This document shows positions 12,419-24,409 of a DNA stretch of 64,000 nt, in pieces; positions within the stretch are counted from its first letter, which is position 1; each line of letters begins with the position of its first letter. The stretch spans positions 28,295,093 to 28,359,092 of the forward strand of contig NC_061797.1 of assembly GCF_021462225.1 (NCBI RefSeq), given 5' to 3'. The translations under genes were made by a program, and so were the position numbers. The stretch comes from Girardinichthys multiradiatus (Eukaryota > Chordata > Actinopteri > Cyprinodontiformes > Goodeidae). The notes below the pieces were generated by a model that was given only the letters and a program-made list of their open reading frames with translations, had not been told where the DNA came from and made no database searches.

Positions 12419-12430
12419 CTATGTATTGCC
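12419..12430. repeat. Target-site duplication, Rex3 3' side
   Basis: The 12-mer CTATGTATTGCC occurs here and again, identically, at 14,613-14,624, exactly bracketing the Rex3 element. Such direct repeats are expected from target-primed reverse transcription. Confidence 0.85.
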
Positions 12431-12473
12431 ATTCACCCATAAATCCATCGTCTTCCGCTTATCCGGGGTCGGG

Positions 12474-12848
12474 TCACAGGGGCAGCAGCCTAAGCAGAGA
12501 GACCCAAACTTCCCTCTCCCCAGCCACTTGGACCACCTCATCCGGGGTAATCTCAAGGCATTCCCAGGCCAGCCGAGAAACATAGTCCCTCCAGCGTGTC
12601 CTGGGTCTTCCTCTAGGCCTCCTCCTGGTGGGACATGCCTGGAACACCTCACCAGGGAGGCGTCCAGGAGGCATCCTAACCAGATGCCCGAGCCACCTCA
12701 ACTGGCTCCTCTCGACGTGGAGAAGCAGCGGCTCTACTCTGAGTCCCTCCCAGATGACCAAGCTTCTCACCCTATCTCTAAGGGAGAGCCCAGATACCCT
12801 GAAACTCATTTCGGCCGCTTGTATCCGTGATCTCATTCTTTCGGTCAT
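12474..12848 (-). pseudogene. Rex3 ORF C-terminal region (fragment)
   Basis: A 124-codon minus-strand frame with LRWLGHLVRMPPGRLPGEVF, an Arg/Pro-rich RRPRGRPRTRWRDYVSRLAWE segment and a final WVSLLRLLPL. This tail is characteristic of the fish RTE/Rex3 polyprotein downstream of RT. It is in the same phase as the RT frame but separated from it by a stop at 12,987-12,989 and by indels between about 12,850 and 13,050. Confidence 0.8.
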
Positions 12849-12986
12849 GACCCAAAGCTCATGAAGATGAGGGTAAGAACGTAGATCAACTGGTAAATTG
12901 AGAGCTTTGCCTTTTGACTCAGCTCTCTCTTCACCATGACAGACCGGTACAGCGCCTGCATCACTGCTGACGCAGCATCAATCCGT

Positions 12987-13529
12987 CTATCGATCTCCCC
13001 TCATTCGTGAACAAGACCACAAGATACTTGAACTCCTCCACTTGATGCAGGACGTCCCCTCCCCAACCTGGAGAAGGCACTCTACCCTTTTCCGGCTCAA
13101 GACCATGGCCTCGGACTTGGAGGCACTGATTCTCATCCCGGCTGCTTCACACTTGGCTGCAAACTGCTCCAGTGAGAGCTGTAGAGCACGAGCTGATGTA
13201 GCCAATAGGACCACATCATCCGCAAAAAGCAGAGACGCAATCCTACGGCCACCAAAACGGACCCTCTCAACACCTTGGCTGCGCCTGGAAATACTGTCCA
13301 TAAAAGTTATGAACAAAATCGGTGACAAAGGGCAACCGTGGCAGAGGCCCACCCTCACCGGAAATGAGTCCCACTTACTGTTGGCAATGCGGACCAAGCT
13401 CTGACACCGGTCATACAGGGACCTAACAGCCCATATCAAAGGGCCTGGTACCCCATACTTCCGGAGTACCCCCCACAAGATTTCCCGAGGGACATGGTTG
13501 AACGCCTTCTCCAAATCCACAAAGCACAT
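12987..13529 (-). pseudogene. Rex3 reverse transcriptase domain (fragment)
   Basis: A 180-codon frame covers the palm of a non-LTR reverse transcriptase. Near its start is FVDLEKAFNHVPREIL (the first catalytic Asp region), then GCPLSPILF, and LLFADDVVLLA with the paired Asp residues at about 13,212-13,233, followed by the thumb-side SKSEAMVLSRKR. The enzyme would copy element RNA at a nicked target. The frame runs into unrelated sequence after the thumb because of a small indel near 13,050. The C-terminal part resumes at 12,848, and the frame upstream of 13,529 is shifted. Key RT residues remain, but no continuous ORF exists. Confidence 0.85.
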
Positions 13530-13857
13530 GTAGACTAGTTGGGCAAACTCCCATGAACCCTTCAGGACCCTGCTGATGGTGTAGAGCTGGTCCAGTGTTC
13601 CACGGCCAGGACAAAAACCACACTGCTCTTCCTGAATCCGGGCTTCGACTATCTGACAGACCCTCCTCTCCAGAACCTCCGAACAGACCTTAGGTGTAAG
13701 AGTGTGACTCCCCTATAGTTGGAACACACTCTACGGTACCCCTTTTTGAATAGGGGGACCACAATCCCGGTCTGCCAATCCAGTGGAACTGCCCCAGATG
13801 TCCATGCAATGCTGCAGAGTCGTGTTAACCAACACAACCCTACAACATCCAGAGCCT

Positions 13858-14217
13858 TTAGGTATTCCGGGTGAATCTCCTCCGCCCCCGGGGTCTTACC
13901 ACCGAGGATCTTTTAAATAACCTTGGTGACCTCAGCAGCAGAGATTGGAGAGCCTGCCCCAAGGTCCCCCAGCTCTGTTTCCTCAGTGGAAGACGTGCCA
14001 ATGGGATTGAGGAGGTCTTCGATCGGTCTTCGCTCTCCAATACCCCCTCCAAGGACTCCAAAATTGGTGGGTAGTCTGAACTTCTGTTTGGTGCATAAAC
14101 ACAAACAACAGTCAGAACCCATCCCCCCATCCTTAGGCGAAGGGAGGCTACCCTCTCGTTCACCAGACTGAACCCCAACAGACAGGCAACAAGATGGGGG
14201 GCAACAAGTATGCCCAC
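13858..14217 (-). pseudogene. Rex3 endonuclease domain remnant
   Basis: The frame begins GILVAPHL and continues VNERVASLRLRMGG and VCVYAPNRSS, which is the central part of an apurinic-like endonuclease. Past about residue 60 the sequence jumps, through an internal deletion, into the spacer that normally precedes RT. The catalytic C-terminal half of the endonuclease is therefore missing, so the element could not nick its target. Confidence 0.7.
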
Positions 14218-14612
14218 CCCAGCTCGGCGCCTCTCACCAAGGGCAACTCCAGAGTGGAAGAGTGTCCAATCCCTCTCAAGGAGACTGGTTCAAGAGCCAG
14301 AGCCGTGTGTCGAGGTGAGGCCGACTATTTCTAGCCAGAACCTCTTTACTCGCCAGCGTGCCCCACCTCCAGGCCTGGCTCCAGAGTGGGGCCCAGGTGA
14401 CCCACGTCCGGGCGAGGGAACATTGTTTCCATGTCTGTTATTCATCATAAGGGGTCTGTGGGCTGCGCTTTGTCTGATCCCTCACCTAGGACCCGTTTGC
14501 CTTCAGTGACCCTACCAAGGGCATAAAGCCCCTGACAACATAGCTCCTAGGATCATTGGGACACTCAGATCCATCCACCACGGTAAGGTGGCGGCCCAGG
14601 GAGGGGTAAGCT

Positions 14613-14624
14613 CTATGTATTGCC
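14613..14624. repeat. Target-site duplication, Rex3 5' side
   Basis: Second copy of CTATGTATTGCC. It directly follows the 5' end of the minus-strand element and fixes that end at 14,612. Confidence 0.85.
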
Positions 14625-16160
14625 TATAATGTTATTTTTGCCAGTTATAAATTATGTAAAAACATCTAAAATAAAATCAAATACCAGCATCATCCTGTCA
14701 GTGTCAATCTCTAATAGACACACATTTATTAATAGTTTGTCCCACATTTCATTTTATACGCCCAAAGAAAGTTTTAATTAACAAAACTTAATTTTTTAAC
14801 AGCCTTTCATCCCAGTAACAATGTTGCACCACAAAGAAAGGATGAAATGAGGAAAGATTTCTGGTTACACTTCTGTTGCAATGATATAGGATTTGACAGA
14901 CGGTGTCACATTATAAAGTCTGAACATGGTTACTGGAATTTCGAATGGTACCTATGATGGAAATGTATTGAAGTGGTCAGCAAGTAGCTCATTCCCCACA
15001 GAAAGCCCTGGGGCCTGAAATTGGTCAGCGGGGAGCAGACTCTGAGCCCCTCACAGTGGTACGAGACACGATGAATTGAAGGAGAAGACCCTTGTTTGAA
15101 AGACTGAGGTGCCATTGCAAAATCATCACCTACTTGTGACAAGTGTGAAATACTCTCAGTTAAGATGCTGCACTTTACTTCCTTACTAAATGCCAAGGTG
15201 GTACAAACATAACAGTGTATTATATATTAAGATGTATTTATATATGAAATATTAAAAGTTTAAAGTAGAAAATGACACTGCTGTTTTTTTTTAACAATCC
15301 CTAATAATTTTCATAAAAATACTTTTCAATTGTTGTTTCTGCCTCACCAACTTGAAAGCCAAACTGTACTGTGTCTGGGAGATTTGCCTTTGGAACCCTG
15401 TTGGGGCAGCTTGTTAAACCTAAAGGGTCAGAGGGTAAGGTCTGGACTGAGACGGAATCCCAAACTGACCACAACAAAATGCAAAGGAGCATCTGCTGTC
15501 TGTGCGTCACACATTAGCTGCCTCCTCTGACCCCTTTGTGACCCCTAAGGAGCCTGGGAATGGCTCAAAGTCAAGGCCTACCCTTGCGGATCTGAGTGGA
15601 CATGGCAAATGTTTTTTTGTAGGGAAGCAACCAGATCAATTTTGACTTAAATGTCTAAATATACATATTATGGTGACTGAGACAGTTGTCCAGGCATAAC
15701 AGAAGATTTACAATAATTTCCTGAAATTTTAATTGGGTGTGTTATTTAAGTTTAAACTTGACTGGTTCTGTGACATGAGAAATGATGACAGTTATTTAAT
15801 TTTTGTATATTCATACTAAAATACAGATTTCACTTTGATTATAGGGAGATTACATCCAAAAACCTCACCTCCTATTTCCTTGTCAGTTTACCAATATGCT
15901 TAAAGGACATCATCAAATGATGTCAATAACTAGATCAATATCCTGGGATGTCTCAGTTTTCCCCTGCAGCAACTGAAAAGCTTTAAACAGATCCTTCTAT
16001 GTGGATTGCCTAGCACAGGTACTGTGTTACAGTACGCACACTAACATCACTGCTGAGGGACGAATAATGTATGTCTTCTCATGGAAAAAAACACAGCAAG
16101 TGTGGAGCATTTCCCCTGTCTGTCTAATGTGCTGCTGATCTACACCTGCTGGGCCAGGGG
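14625..16160. other. Non-coding DNA without recognisable gene
   Basis: AT-rich with isolated mixed-composition patches (about 14,990-15,190 and 15,360-15,600). Frames of up to 88 codons are present on both strands over the same bases and none is domain-like. No repeat family recognised. Confidence 0.5.
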
Positions 16161-16164
16161 GTTG

Positions 16165-16770
16165 CGTAGGTATACGCTATTTGCTGACAACATCAATCAC
16201 TCAGCGGGCCTTATTACTGCCATTTAAAATACATTTAGAACGATTCACTGGAGCCAGTGTCCAACTCGACATGGACAGTGATAGTGATGTGTTACTGAGA
16301 AGAATGTCTCGCAGTATTTGGATTAGTCGGAAACAGATGGGGCCTTTTCTAGTATCTGGTTTTTTGTCAAAAAGCGCATCGTCTGTCATTATCGTTCAAA
16401 TTAGTTGTATAAACAATGATTTTAGTCTGAAAACAGTTGCTTATCCTAATAGTCTCTGAGCTTCAGAGGACTGATACATGTCCCTGGACTCCAAGGTGAG
16501 CTTAGTAATTGACACAATCACTCTAATTCCCTTTCAATTCTCGCCCAAAATTGAAAGCTGCCAAATGCAGCCTTAATTACATATCACCCAATCAGAGTGT
16601 GTGACCTAGCGTTTGCTCAGTCGCATTCACCCATCCATCCATCCTCTCGGGAACAAATGCGATGCACCCCTCCTGAGGTCTACACATATTTCAGAGGTTG
16701 CTGTACTCAGGTCTGGGTGATATGAGATGGATATATTATGTATGTATAGGAAGCAAGAGCGAGATCTAAA
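16165..16770. promoter_or_regulatory. Candidate conserved non-coding element(s)
   Basis: Two adjacent blocks of complex sequence. The first (about 16,190-16,450) retains CpGs and has ATTAGTTG, AACAATGATTTTAG and GATTAGTC words. The second (about 16,490-16,700) has TAGTAATTGACAC, TCTAATTCCC, CCTTAATTACATATCACCCAATCAG and a CCATCCATCC run. The dense, non-repeated TAATT/ATTAG cores and CAAT-box-like ATCACCCAATCAG suggest an enhancer-type element. The 92-codon frame through the first block is not a recognised protein. Confidence 0.38.
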
Positions 16771-18140
16771 GGGCAATCTGCTTGGTCAGCACTGAAAATG
16801 CAAACGGATCAAACAACAACCACGATTATGGATCTCCCTTTGTATTTAATTGGTCAAGGTCTACTGACCAAAATGAAATTATTTTCTATACAACATTGTA
16901 TTCTAGTTTTCTAGTTATTTTACATTTAGCCTTTGAGGTTTATTAGCATTCTTCAATTTTAATACGCATTTGAGTCAAAATGTGAGTCAAAATGTAATGC
17001 CTTTATGATCAAATGTTTTTTTTGGAAATCTGTGATTTAAATGTTTAAATATTTGAAACAATGTCCTTTGCATCTTCAAGGCGTCACTTCTGCACAGCAG
17101 AACAAACCGGGTAAGTCTGACAGCAACCACAGCAGACTAGCTAATTTCCCATCCTCTCCAGTCATGTGATCAGGGTGTCGGCACAGCATTCACAGTGCAG
17201 GGAGGGGCTAAGTATCAAGACTCTCACCACCATTTTGTGTGGGTACCTGGCTTTCTTTTTGTGAGTATCTGCCTCATTTATTTACGTCCTTAATATTAGC
17301 TGTAAGACGCGTGCCATTTCTCCAGCATGCCTCATTGAGGGTATTTTTTTTCAATGGTGACTCTATGACAGGCGTGTTGCTGAAGGAGAGTGAAGGGACA
17401 GAATCTCATGTGATATCAGTGAACCACAATTGCTGCCCATTCTGGATTTCACGTCGTGTATTTTATTCCTCTCCTCTTTCTCCTGGCTATGCTCCCGACA
17501 GACCCCTCTCCTCCTTGCCATTCTATGTGTGAGGCGCATATGGTGAAGTGAAATTGCTGTCTGCGAGAGCATGCCTCTGCCTGTCCAGACTTCATCAGAA
17601 GGATTAAAGAAAGGGATGAAAAAAAGAATCAAAATAAAATGATGATAGCGGGGCTGTGGCTTTCTTTTTTCTTTTTTTTCCCTTGCACCCCTCATATCTG
17701 CCCCCCACCTCCACCCCTGATAGCTCTGGTTTAAGCAGAGTGGAACATCAGATGACAGCGGAGGATCTCTTGCTGGGGTGCAGTGGTTTGCAGGGAAGGG
17801 TTGCCCGGTCGGCGAGCTTCGCTGAGTTTATTTGGCTCTGACAAGATCTCACTACAAAGGAAAGCCAAATTACAGGCAATGGTGTTCCTCCCCTTATCCA
17901 GCAAGAAAAGTTTAGGGAAAAACCTGCATCCAATTAAAAGAAAAGTGACTCAGCAGTGGAGCAGCAGCTTTCTTTTTAGGATTACTTACCTATCTCACTC
18001 TCTCTTAGATGTGTTCACACAAACAAACAAAAGACCAAATGTGAAGCATTTTAAGAGCGGAAAGGTGGGAACATGCCTGCTGAGGTGGTCTGTTAGATTC
18101 GCAGTGATGGGGATTTTAGGAAAAATGAAAGAAGAGAGTG
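16771..18140. other. Non-coding DNA with pyrimidine/purine tracts
   Basis: Open frames reach 125 codons (17,783-18,160 plus) and 110 codons (17,363-17,695 minus) but overlap one another and lack domain character. A pyrimidine run at 17,660-17,715 explains part of the openness. No repeat or RNA gene recognised. Confidence 0.45.
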
Positions 18141-18149
18141 GAAAGATTG

Positions 18150-18365
18150 CAGGATATTAAGGAGTAATGGATGTCACACCAGGCCCCTGTAACAAATTCC
18201 CACATGCTTTCATCATTGCTCGATGAGACTGATCAAGGGAACAGGACATTACTTGGTTCCCAAGTGCTGTTATTATCCAGGAAGAGTAAATAGTTATTGC
18301 AGTGTTTATCATCCTGAAAGATTGCAGAGCAAGCAGGCAAGCATATCTTCTTTTTAATATATGCA
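18150..18365. promoter_or_regulatory. Candidate conserved non-coding element
   Basis: A repeat-free island with words such as CCCCTGTAACAAATTCCC, CATCATTGCTCGATGAG, GACATTACTTGG and GCTGTTATTATCC between AT-rich flanks. The short minus-strand frame through it is not protein-like. Regulatory role inferred only from texture. Confidence 0.28.
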
Positions 18366-20860
18366 ATCATCAAATAAATTCAAGTTTATGTGGAAATGTT
18401 TAAAAATAAAGTTATTGTAATGATATGCAACACTACTTTCAACCTCAGCAATGTAGCTTGTAAAATAGTTTTAACTGGTTTTGAATAGCAGGAGGAAAAC
18501 CTCAGCTGTATATCAAAGTGAATTTGAACTGACCAAATGTCTAGAAACAAAGGTAACTAAAATTCAACATGCAGAAAAGATCTGCTTCAGACTCTAACAT
18601 GGAGACGGTTTCACAGCCATCTGACTAAATTCAAGTAAATAGTTATACACATTGTGAGGCTTATTCTGGGATTTGCTAGATACCAGATCTGGCCCCATAT
18701 CTGAGACAACAAAAAGCAGCCCTGACATTTTCCTCCACCAGCAGATAATATTTGCTATTCACAGACTGGTTTTCTTTTGTTCAAGCTTTTTATAAACCCA
18801 AGACACTTGAAATTTAAACCAAGTTCAAGAAAAATGATTTGCCATAGGGCAAGGTAAATCTCTTGGCAGGGCTTTTCAAAGGGCTGCCCTGGGTTGGTTT
18901 ACAATTGATCTTATTTAAAAGCCTTTTTTTTTTTGTTTCTTGCTTTAGCTTTCAAAGGCATATGTTCTGCCTTGATTGTAAAGGTGGAACTAAGGATGAA
19001 TGTTATTTTTTTTTCAACTAGCAAAAAGAAGATAAATTAAGTAATACAGCAGAAAGCTTTGCTAAACCTTTATTTGTACATCTCCAATTTGCAAAATGTA
19101 AATTAAAAACATGCAATTCCAAGAATATAGCATTAAAAAGAAATGGTGGGTTAGCAAATAAATAAAATTTTAACTGCCAGTGATATTTGCCTCATGTTAT
19201 TCACTGAAATATGAGTTGGATTATGGAAAAAAGGTGGAAAACAATTTTCAATCACAGCACGAGTGTGCGCAGGCAAGCATGTGAGTCTGTGCTGCAGTAA
19301 AAAGAAAAAGGCTTATGAGTTGCATAAAACGGCTGCTTCTCTCATTGTTTAGGGAAGCAGCACACAGTTTTTTTATCCGTCTTCTTCCTCTGAGAAGAAG
19401 GCTGACTTGCCAACTGACCAATCCGCGTGAAGCTCAGGGGGTGGGGTAACAAGAGGAGGAAAATGGAGGCAGAGAGCACCCCCGTTTCAGGCCAAGAGAC
19501 AAACTCCATCTTACCGACAGTTATTCTCTTTTAACAAAATCAGTGGGTGTAAGTGGAGCCAATAAATCATTATTTTGCTTTATTCAGTACATGAACCTGA
19601 ACTTGTTTCAATTCTGATGAAAAAAATATCCTCAGCTGGGACTCCTATGTGCATGGAAAGTAAAAAGACAGGTGGAGAAGGATGTGGACCAGAGTTGTAG
19701 CCAGAAACTGTCCTCCAGGGCTGGCATGGTCTGTTCAGAGCCTGGGGGTGGGGTGGGGGGAGGGTGTCACGGACCGAGCCAGTTTAAAGCCTGCTGCTTC
19801 AGGGGAGCAAGTCAAACGAGCAGAGGGCACCGCAGCAGGGACTCTCCAGCAAAGACCCCTTCATCTGGACTACACCTGGAGGAGCCCAGGGGGCACCCAG
19901 CTCTGTGGCAGAGCAGCGACTTCAGTAACACATAGCAAATAAAAGAAGAGTTTCAGCCTTGGTGTGGGAGCAGAACACTGAACACAATATATGTTACAGA
20001 TTTAACATGATTAATTTAACAACAACTTCTTTGACACACCAGAAATATTTAAACTGATGTAAATCAAACAGTATGAACATACAGCATGTGATCAGAAAAC
20101 TAACCAAACTGAAATGTGTTTCTTATAATGATTGACATTACATCTCAGTGCAGACACGTTGCCCTAAAATAGCAGTGTACTGGGTTTTGTGTAGGTGTTT
20201 GGTTTAGTTTTATCAGCAGGTAGCTCTCTTCTGTGCTACTACAAATTCATCTTCATGTATACACCATAATTTGGCCTATATCCATCTTTTTAATTTATTG
20301 TACATTTGAAGATATTTATTATAAAGCAGAGCTTAGTTTTACAGTATAATTAACTCTAGACCACCACAAACAGTTGAAGCAGTTTAAAGGAAGCCGTAAG
20401 TTTAGAAGACATATTCAGGAACCTAAACATGTGTCGAGGCGCCACATGGTACATTTCAAATTAAGTTTCTGTCCACTGTGACTTGCTTTAGAGCTTATGA
20501 GCTGCTCCCTGGGGCACCTTGATTTTCCCAGAAACTCCCTCCAAGGCTCTTCAGGTTAACATGTCCGGTTTGACTGTCAGATCAATAGTTTTAAGTGACT
20601 TCATCAAACCATGTGAACACAAGTGACTGCGCAGTTGAAACCTGAAAGCATTGTGCTGCATGAAAGCTGTGCTTTAACACTGTTGCAATGCAGCATAAAA
20701 AAAACGTTATGTATTTTATTAAGTGAAGAAGAAAGACAAAAGCAATTTTTTTAAACAAAAACGTGTTTTAGTTAAGTTTCAAAAAGGTCATCTTAATCCA
20801 GGTTCAAAGCTACAGTAGCTGTGATAAGAGTTAGAAAAATTCCCACTGAAATCGTTCTGT
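18366..20860. other. Non-coding DNA; GC-richer patch at 19,660-19,945
   Basis: Mostly AT-rich. At 19,660-19,945 a GC-richer patch includes a G-run (about 19,744-19,764, GTGGGGTGGGGGGAGGG-like) that could form a G-quadruplex on the plus strand. Two plus-strand frames of 86-87 codons overlap there in different phases; since both cannot be real and neither resembles a known protein, I treat them as chance. Confidence 0.4.
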
Positions 20861-20864
20861 ACCT

Positions 20865-21425
20865 CTTTTGTTCTTCTGGGATAAAGGTGATGTCAGTTCA
20901 CTCCCAAGCCTCCCTAAAATGCCCCCAAAGCCTAGTGGGAGTGTGTAATCGGTCCTGGCAGAGTGCTGGTTAATGGGGGGCACAGGGCGATGGGCTGGAG
21001 ATGTATTCATGTGCGTGGCGTGGCGCCTGGACCCAGGGTGACACTTCTTCATTCCTGCTGCCTGAGGCCAGGATTAGGACTGCACCCAGCCTCACAAAGC
21101 CAGCCGTAATGCAAAATCATTTTCATATTAACCTCGTCTCTCCTCTTTGGGCATGACAGTGGACAGGCCTGCTCTCTTTGGTACTCAAATTATCCTCAAT
21201 TACTGGGGAAAGGGCAGGCGAGGGGACGTCACCTAACCTTCACCATCTGTTAGGTTCAAAGCTTTAGCAGTCGTCCAGCCCGCCTGTCTCCTGCCTCTGC
21301 TGACCTTTCCGCCTAGGCCAGTTCTTGCTTCGTTTACCCATCCCCACCCCCAATGATAGCCCTGCCCTCTCTGGACACAGATGGGAAGTGCATGTGCGCC
21401 TATCTCATTAAAGGGAAAAGGTTTT
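20865..21425. promoter_or_regulatory. Candidate conserved non-coding element
   Basis: A long mixed-composition island. Notable words are CCGTAATGCAAAATC, TTCATATTAACCTCG, CTCAAATTATCCTCAATTACTGG and GGGACGTCACC (a CRE-like TGACGT core in reverse). The ATGCAAAA word resembles an octamer. The surrounding sequence returns to AT-rich DNA. No coding frame is convincing. Confidence 0.35.
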
Positions 21426-22080
21426 GCTATACTTTTTCACCAAAGATTTAAATATTCAAAAAACAAACAGGGGCCAGCACAAAATTTGTGTTGGGTTAAG
21501 TCAGTATTTTTAGGAGAATGCAATTAAAGAGAATGTAATACTTCAGAGCTGGCTTTTACTGGTGGTAAAGTTCAAGAAATGTTTAAACGGGACCTCAGAT
21601 TCCCATAAAATCATTTTTCCACAGGATGTAAGTGGTTAAATATGTCATATATCGGATCTTCCAAGTTCTCACATTCAGACTCTTTTTTTTAAATTTTTTT
21701 TTTATTTAAATAAATATTTTACTGCTTGAAAACAACTGTAAATTAATTTTGCAAAACGTTATTTTTTTCAAGTCTCTAATTTAGTTTTGCTAAAATTTTG
21801 AGCTTCAACTACATTCTTCAAACTAATAATTTCAGTTATGTTTATTTAAAGTTTTTGGATTGTGTGTTTATTTTAGTGCATCTGTATTGCTATGCTTTTA
21901 TGTTTTTATTATTTGCAAAAGTTGGATTTTATTTAATCTTTTTCTATATTTGAGACTGCGCATGTGAAATATTAAAAAGTTCTTATTCCTCCTCCAGCGA
22001 ATTCACCTCTTAATAATGCCGACTGTGTTTTCTGTTTGTTTGAAGCTTATGTATTTTAGCTGTTCTACTGCATCCATTTG
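21426..22080. other. AT-rich non-coding DNA
   Basis: Very AT-rich, with T runs at about 21,682-21,705. No frame over 60 codons and no repeat family recognised. Confidence 0.5.
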
Positions 22081-22084
22081 GATT

Positions 22085-22565
22085 TCCTGTCTGGCCACTC
22101 AGGAGGCCCACTTCTTCTCAGGTCATCTGGCTGGACCTGATGGTTCTGAAATGACTTTAATAAGCCTGCTAAATAATAGATTGAGCTTTGGCTAAAATTC
22201 AAGCCCAGAGAGGCATGCAGGGGCCAAGGACATCGAGATGTAGAGAGAACAAGCAGGTCCTGGGCATTCCTTCGCCATCATCATCATTGTCTTCTGCAGC
22301 AGCAGCAGCAGTCGCATGAGTGGCCACGTTCAGTCTCTTGCGACACCTCCACTCCAGACCGAGACTCCCAGAGGTCAGAGGTCCTGTACTTGACCTTGTG
22401 GCCCCCAGGAGAATGTTCATGGGGTTTGGGGAATAATTTGGGATTCATTCAGCAGGAGGCCCCCGTCTCAGGCAGCATCATACCTCATTATCCCTGGATA
22501 TTCTCTGCTCATCGGGCAGACACATTATTTTATTTACACTCTTGCAGTTCTGGAATAACTTTATA
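22085..22565. promoter_or_regulatory. Candidate conserved non-coding element with CAG/CAT trinucleotide runs
   Basis: Mixed-composition island with short trinucleotide runs: CATCATCATCAT near 22,276-22,287 and CAGCAGCAGCAG near 22,296-22,310. The minus-strand frame through these gives Ala and Asp runs (AAAAAEDNDDDGEG), which a real protein could contain, but the 73-codon frame has no other protein signature. Enhancer-like words include GCAGCATCATACC and CCTCATTATCCCTGG. Confidence 0.3.
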
Positions 22566-23940
22566 CTTACAATTGTCAGCATTATTTATTTAAATCCATA
22601 TCAACCTTTGTGAGCAGCAGAAACATTCATTCAGGCCTCATGCAAAAAGCAATAGACTATTTTTTATATCTTATAAATATAAATATCATGAATACAGTTT
22701 GTAATTATTAAATGGAAAGGAAAACTTATTTATGATCATTTTAACTTTTTAAACATGCAAATGTAAAAAATCTGAGAGTTTAGATTATTCTAATATAAAC
22801 AATTAATTTAAACAAATAATTGTATTTTGTGAATTGGTTTTTGAATTCAGATATTTTTTTTTTTATTCACTCATTTTAATAAAGTAAAAAACGTTACACA
22901 TATATACAAACAAAAATAAACATACAAATATACAACCACATCTCACAGATTAACAGATAAATCCCTCCCAGGAACAGTTCCTACCCAATAGCTTAATGCT
23001 TTCTAATTGGTTTCATATTTGAAGAAAACAGGGATATACTGGAAAAATGCAGATTTATCAAAATGTATGAACAATCTATAAATAGAGGTTGTTTTTTTTT
23101 TTCAAACAACAGGCAAAGTCTTCAAATTCAATTAATTTTTGATTCTAGATAGTTGGCTATCCTCGGTTTAAACAATCTGTTTCACGTGGTAAAATCTGAA
23201 ATTTTATGGAAAACATTTATTTTCATTAGCATCATAAATCTTTCACCATCCATCCGTCTGTCATATAACCAAAAGCTTAGCTCATAATTTTAAAAGAGCT
23301 GAAGCGTATATGCTCCTGTTAATCAAAGCTTTTTTTTTAAATTCCTGCCACTTATTGCAAAAAAACTGCAAGGAAATTTTCAGAAACGTGCTAAAAGAGT
23401 CTGATCTATCCTATTATGTGAGCTTCAGTCTAAGTGGGTCCCTGTGGAGGACACTTTTGGAGAGATCTTTCCTGATAAGAAACAAGCCCTGCAAGCATTA
23501 ATATTACATTAGATGTAGTATATCACAGGGCCTTCTGCTCAGTCAGGTAGAGATCTTTTCATTGACGTCTCCTTATCATGTTAATATTACACTCATCAAA
23601 GACCATGCTGTGGTAAAACAGAGGGGGACGCAACAAAACGTGCAGAGTTACAGATTATTCTTATGAGAAGTCTAAAAGGGAGAACAGACGACAAAATGGT
23701 TATTTAGGTCACATATTCACTGTAATGCGCAAGAAAGAGACAAATGCCGCAGGAAAGGCGTTGTTTGCGTGTGTGTCGGTCAGAAATATGACATGCATGA
23801 CTAGTCACACACAGAGACGCACACACACAGAAAGCGACTCTTCAGTGCAAGTGGCAGAAGGAGGGGTGCGAATCTGCAAGCGAGAGGGGAGACAGGTGCA
23901 AGGCTCTCTCCACACAGTAGCTTAAACGCATTTAAAGTCC
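22566..23940. other. Non-coding DNA
   Basis: AT-rich up to about 23,300, then mixed composition around 23,480-23,935 with short CA-rich patches before the CA microsatellite. Frames of 63-67 codons are not protein-like. No gene recognised. Confidence 0.45.
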
Positions 23941-23946
23941 TTTTCT

Positions 23947-23952
<6 letters not shown>

Positions 23953-23983
<31 letters not shown>
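23953..23983. repeat. (CA)n microsatellite
   Basis: About 15 uninterrupted CA units, followed by TCACACTC. The run is long enough to be polymorphic. Confidence 0.95.
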
Positions 23984-23990
<7 letters not shown>

Positions 23991-24409
23991 CGTATTATTT
24001 CAATGAGATTATTCTTCTGGCCTGCTTTTGTTGGCTCATGTGCACGCTTGACTGTGCGTCATTCACAGCGTCATATTGTAAGGTCAAATAAATATAAGTA
24101 ACAAAAAAGAATCAGACAATCAGGTGATGAGATATAATTTTAATTACTGTCGTTGTTGTAATCAGAATGCCACCCTTTTCTATAGGGTGTTGGGCACAGT
24201 GCCACCTTCCAGCAGAATTAACAACAAAAAGCTCTCCAGAACACGTGTGGTGGTAACAAAAGGCGGAGTGTGTGTTTGTTTTGAAGGGCCGGGAGGCGGA
24301 CGTGTGCCTGCTCCTGTGCCAAACTTTTCTGCTCTCATTTGAATGTGAATGGCATTTAACACCGAGAGCTGCTTAGAAACAGCCCGTGTCTACAATATAC
24401 AAGCTGGAT

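Larger units (their letters stand above)
12431..14612 (-). mobile_element. Rex3: Rex3-type (RTE clade) non-LTR retrotransposon, internally deleted
   Basis: A minus-strand LINE about 2.2 kb long. Identification rests on three things. (1) Translated segments read, in minus-strand order, part of the endonuclease (VASLRLR..GWVLTVVCVYAPN, about 14,075-14,217), the start of RT (PLDWQTGIVVPLFKKG, near 13,745-13,800), RT with the FADD catalytic box (12,987-13,529), and a C-terminal region (12,474-12,848). (2) Sequence at about 13,320-13,340 and 13,765-13,785 corresponds to the conserved sites used to amplify fish Rex3 RT. (3) The 3' end at 12,431 is a GATGG-like tail. It is dead: the frame is broken several times, and two internal deletions remove material near 14,340 (before the endonuclease) and near 14,030 (endonuclease to RT). 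The flanks carry a 12-bp duplication, showing the insertion ends are intact. Confidence 0.85.

Noticed and set aside
12426..12830. 134-codon plus-strand Pro-rich frame
   Set aside because: It is the antisense of the Rex3 C-terminal region; the minus strand carries the meaningful translation.
13042..13404. 120-codon plus-strand frame
   Set aside because: Antisense of the Rex3 reverse transcriptase.
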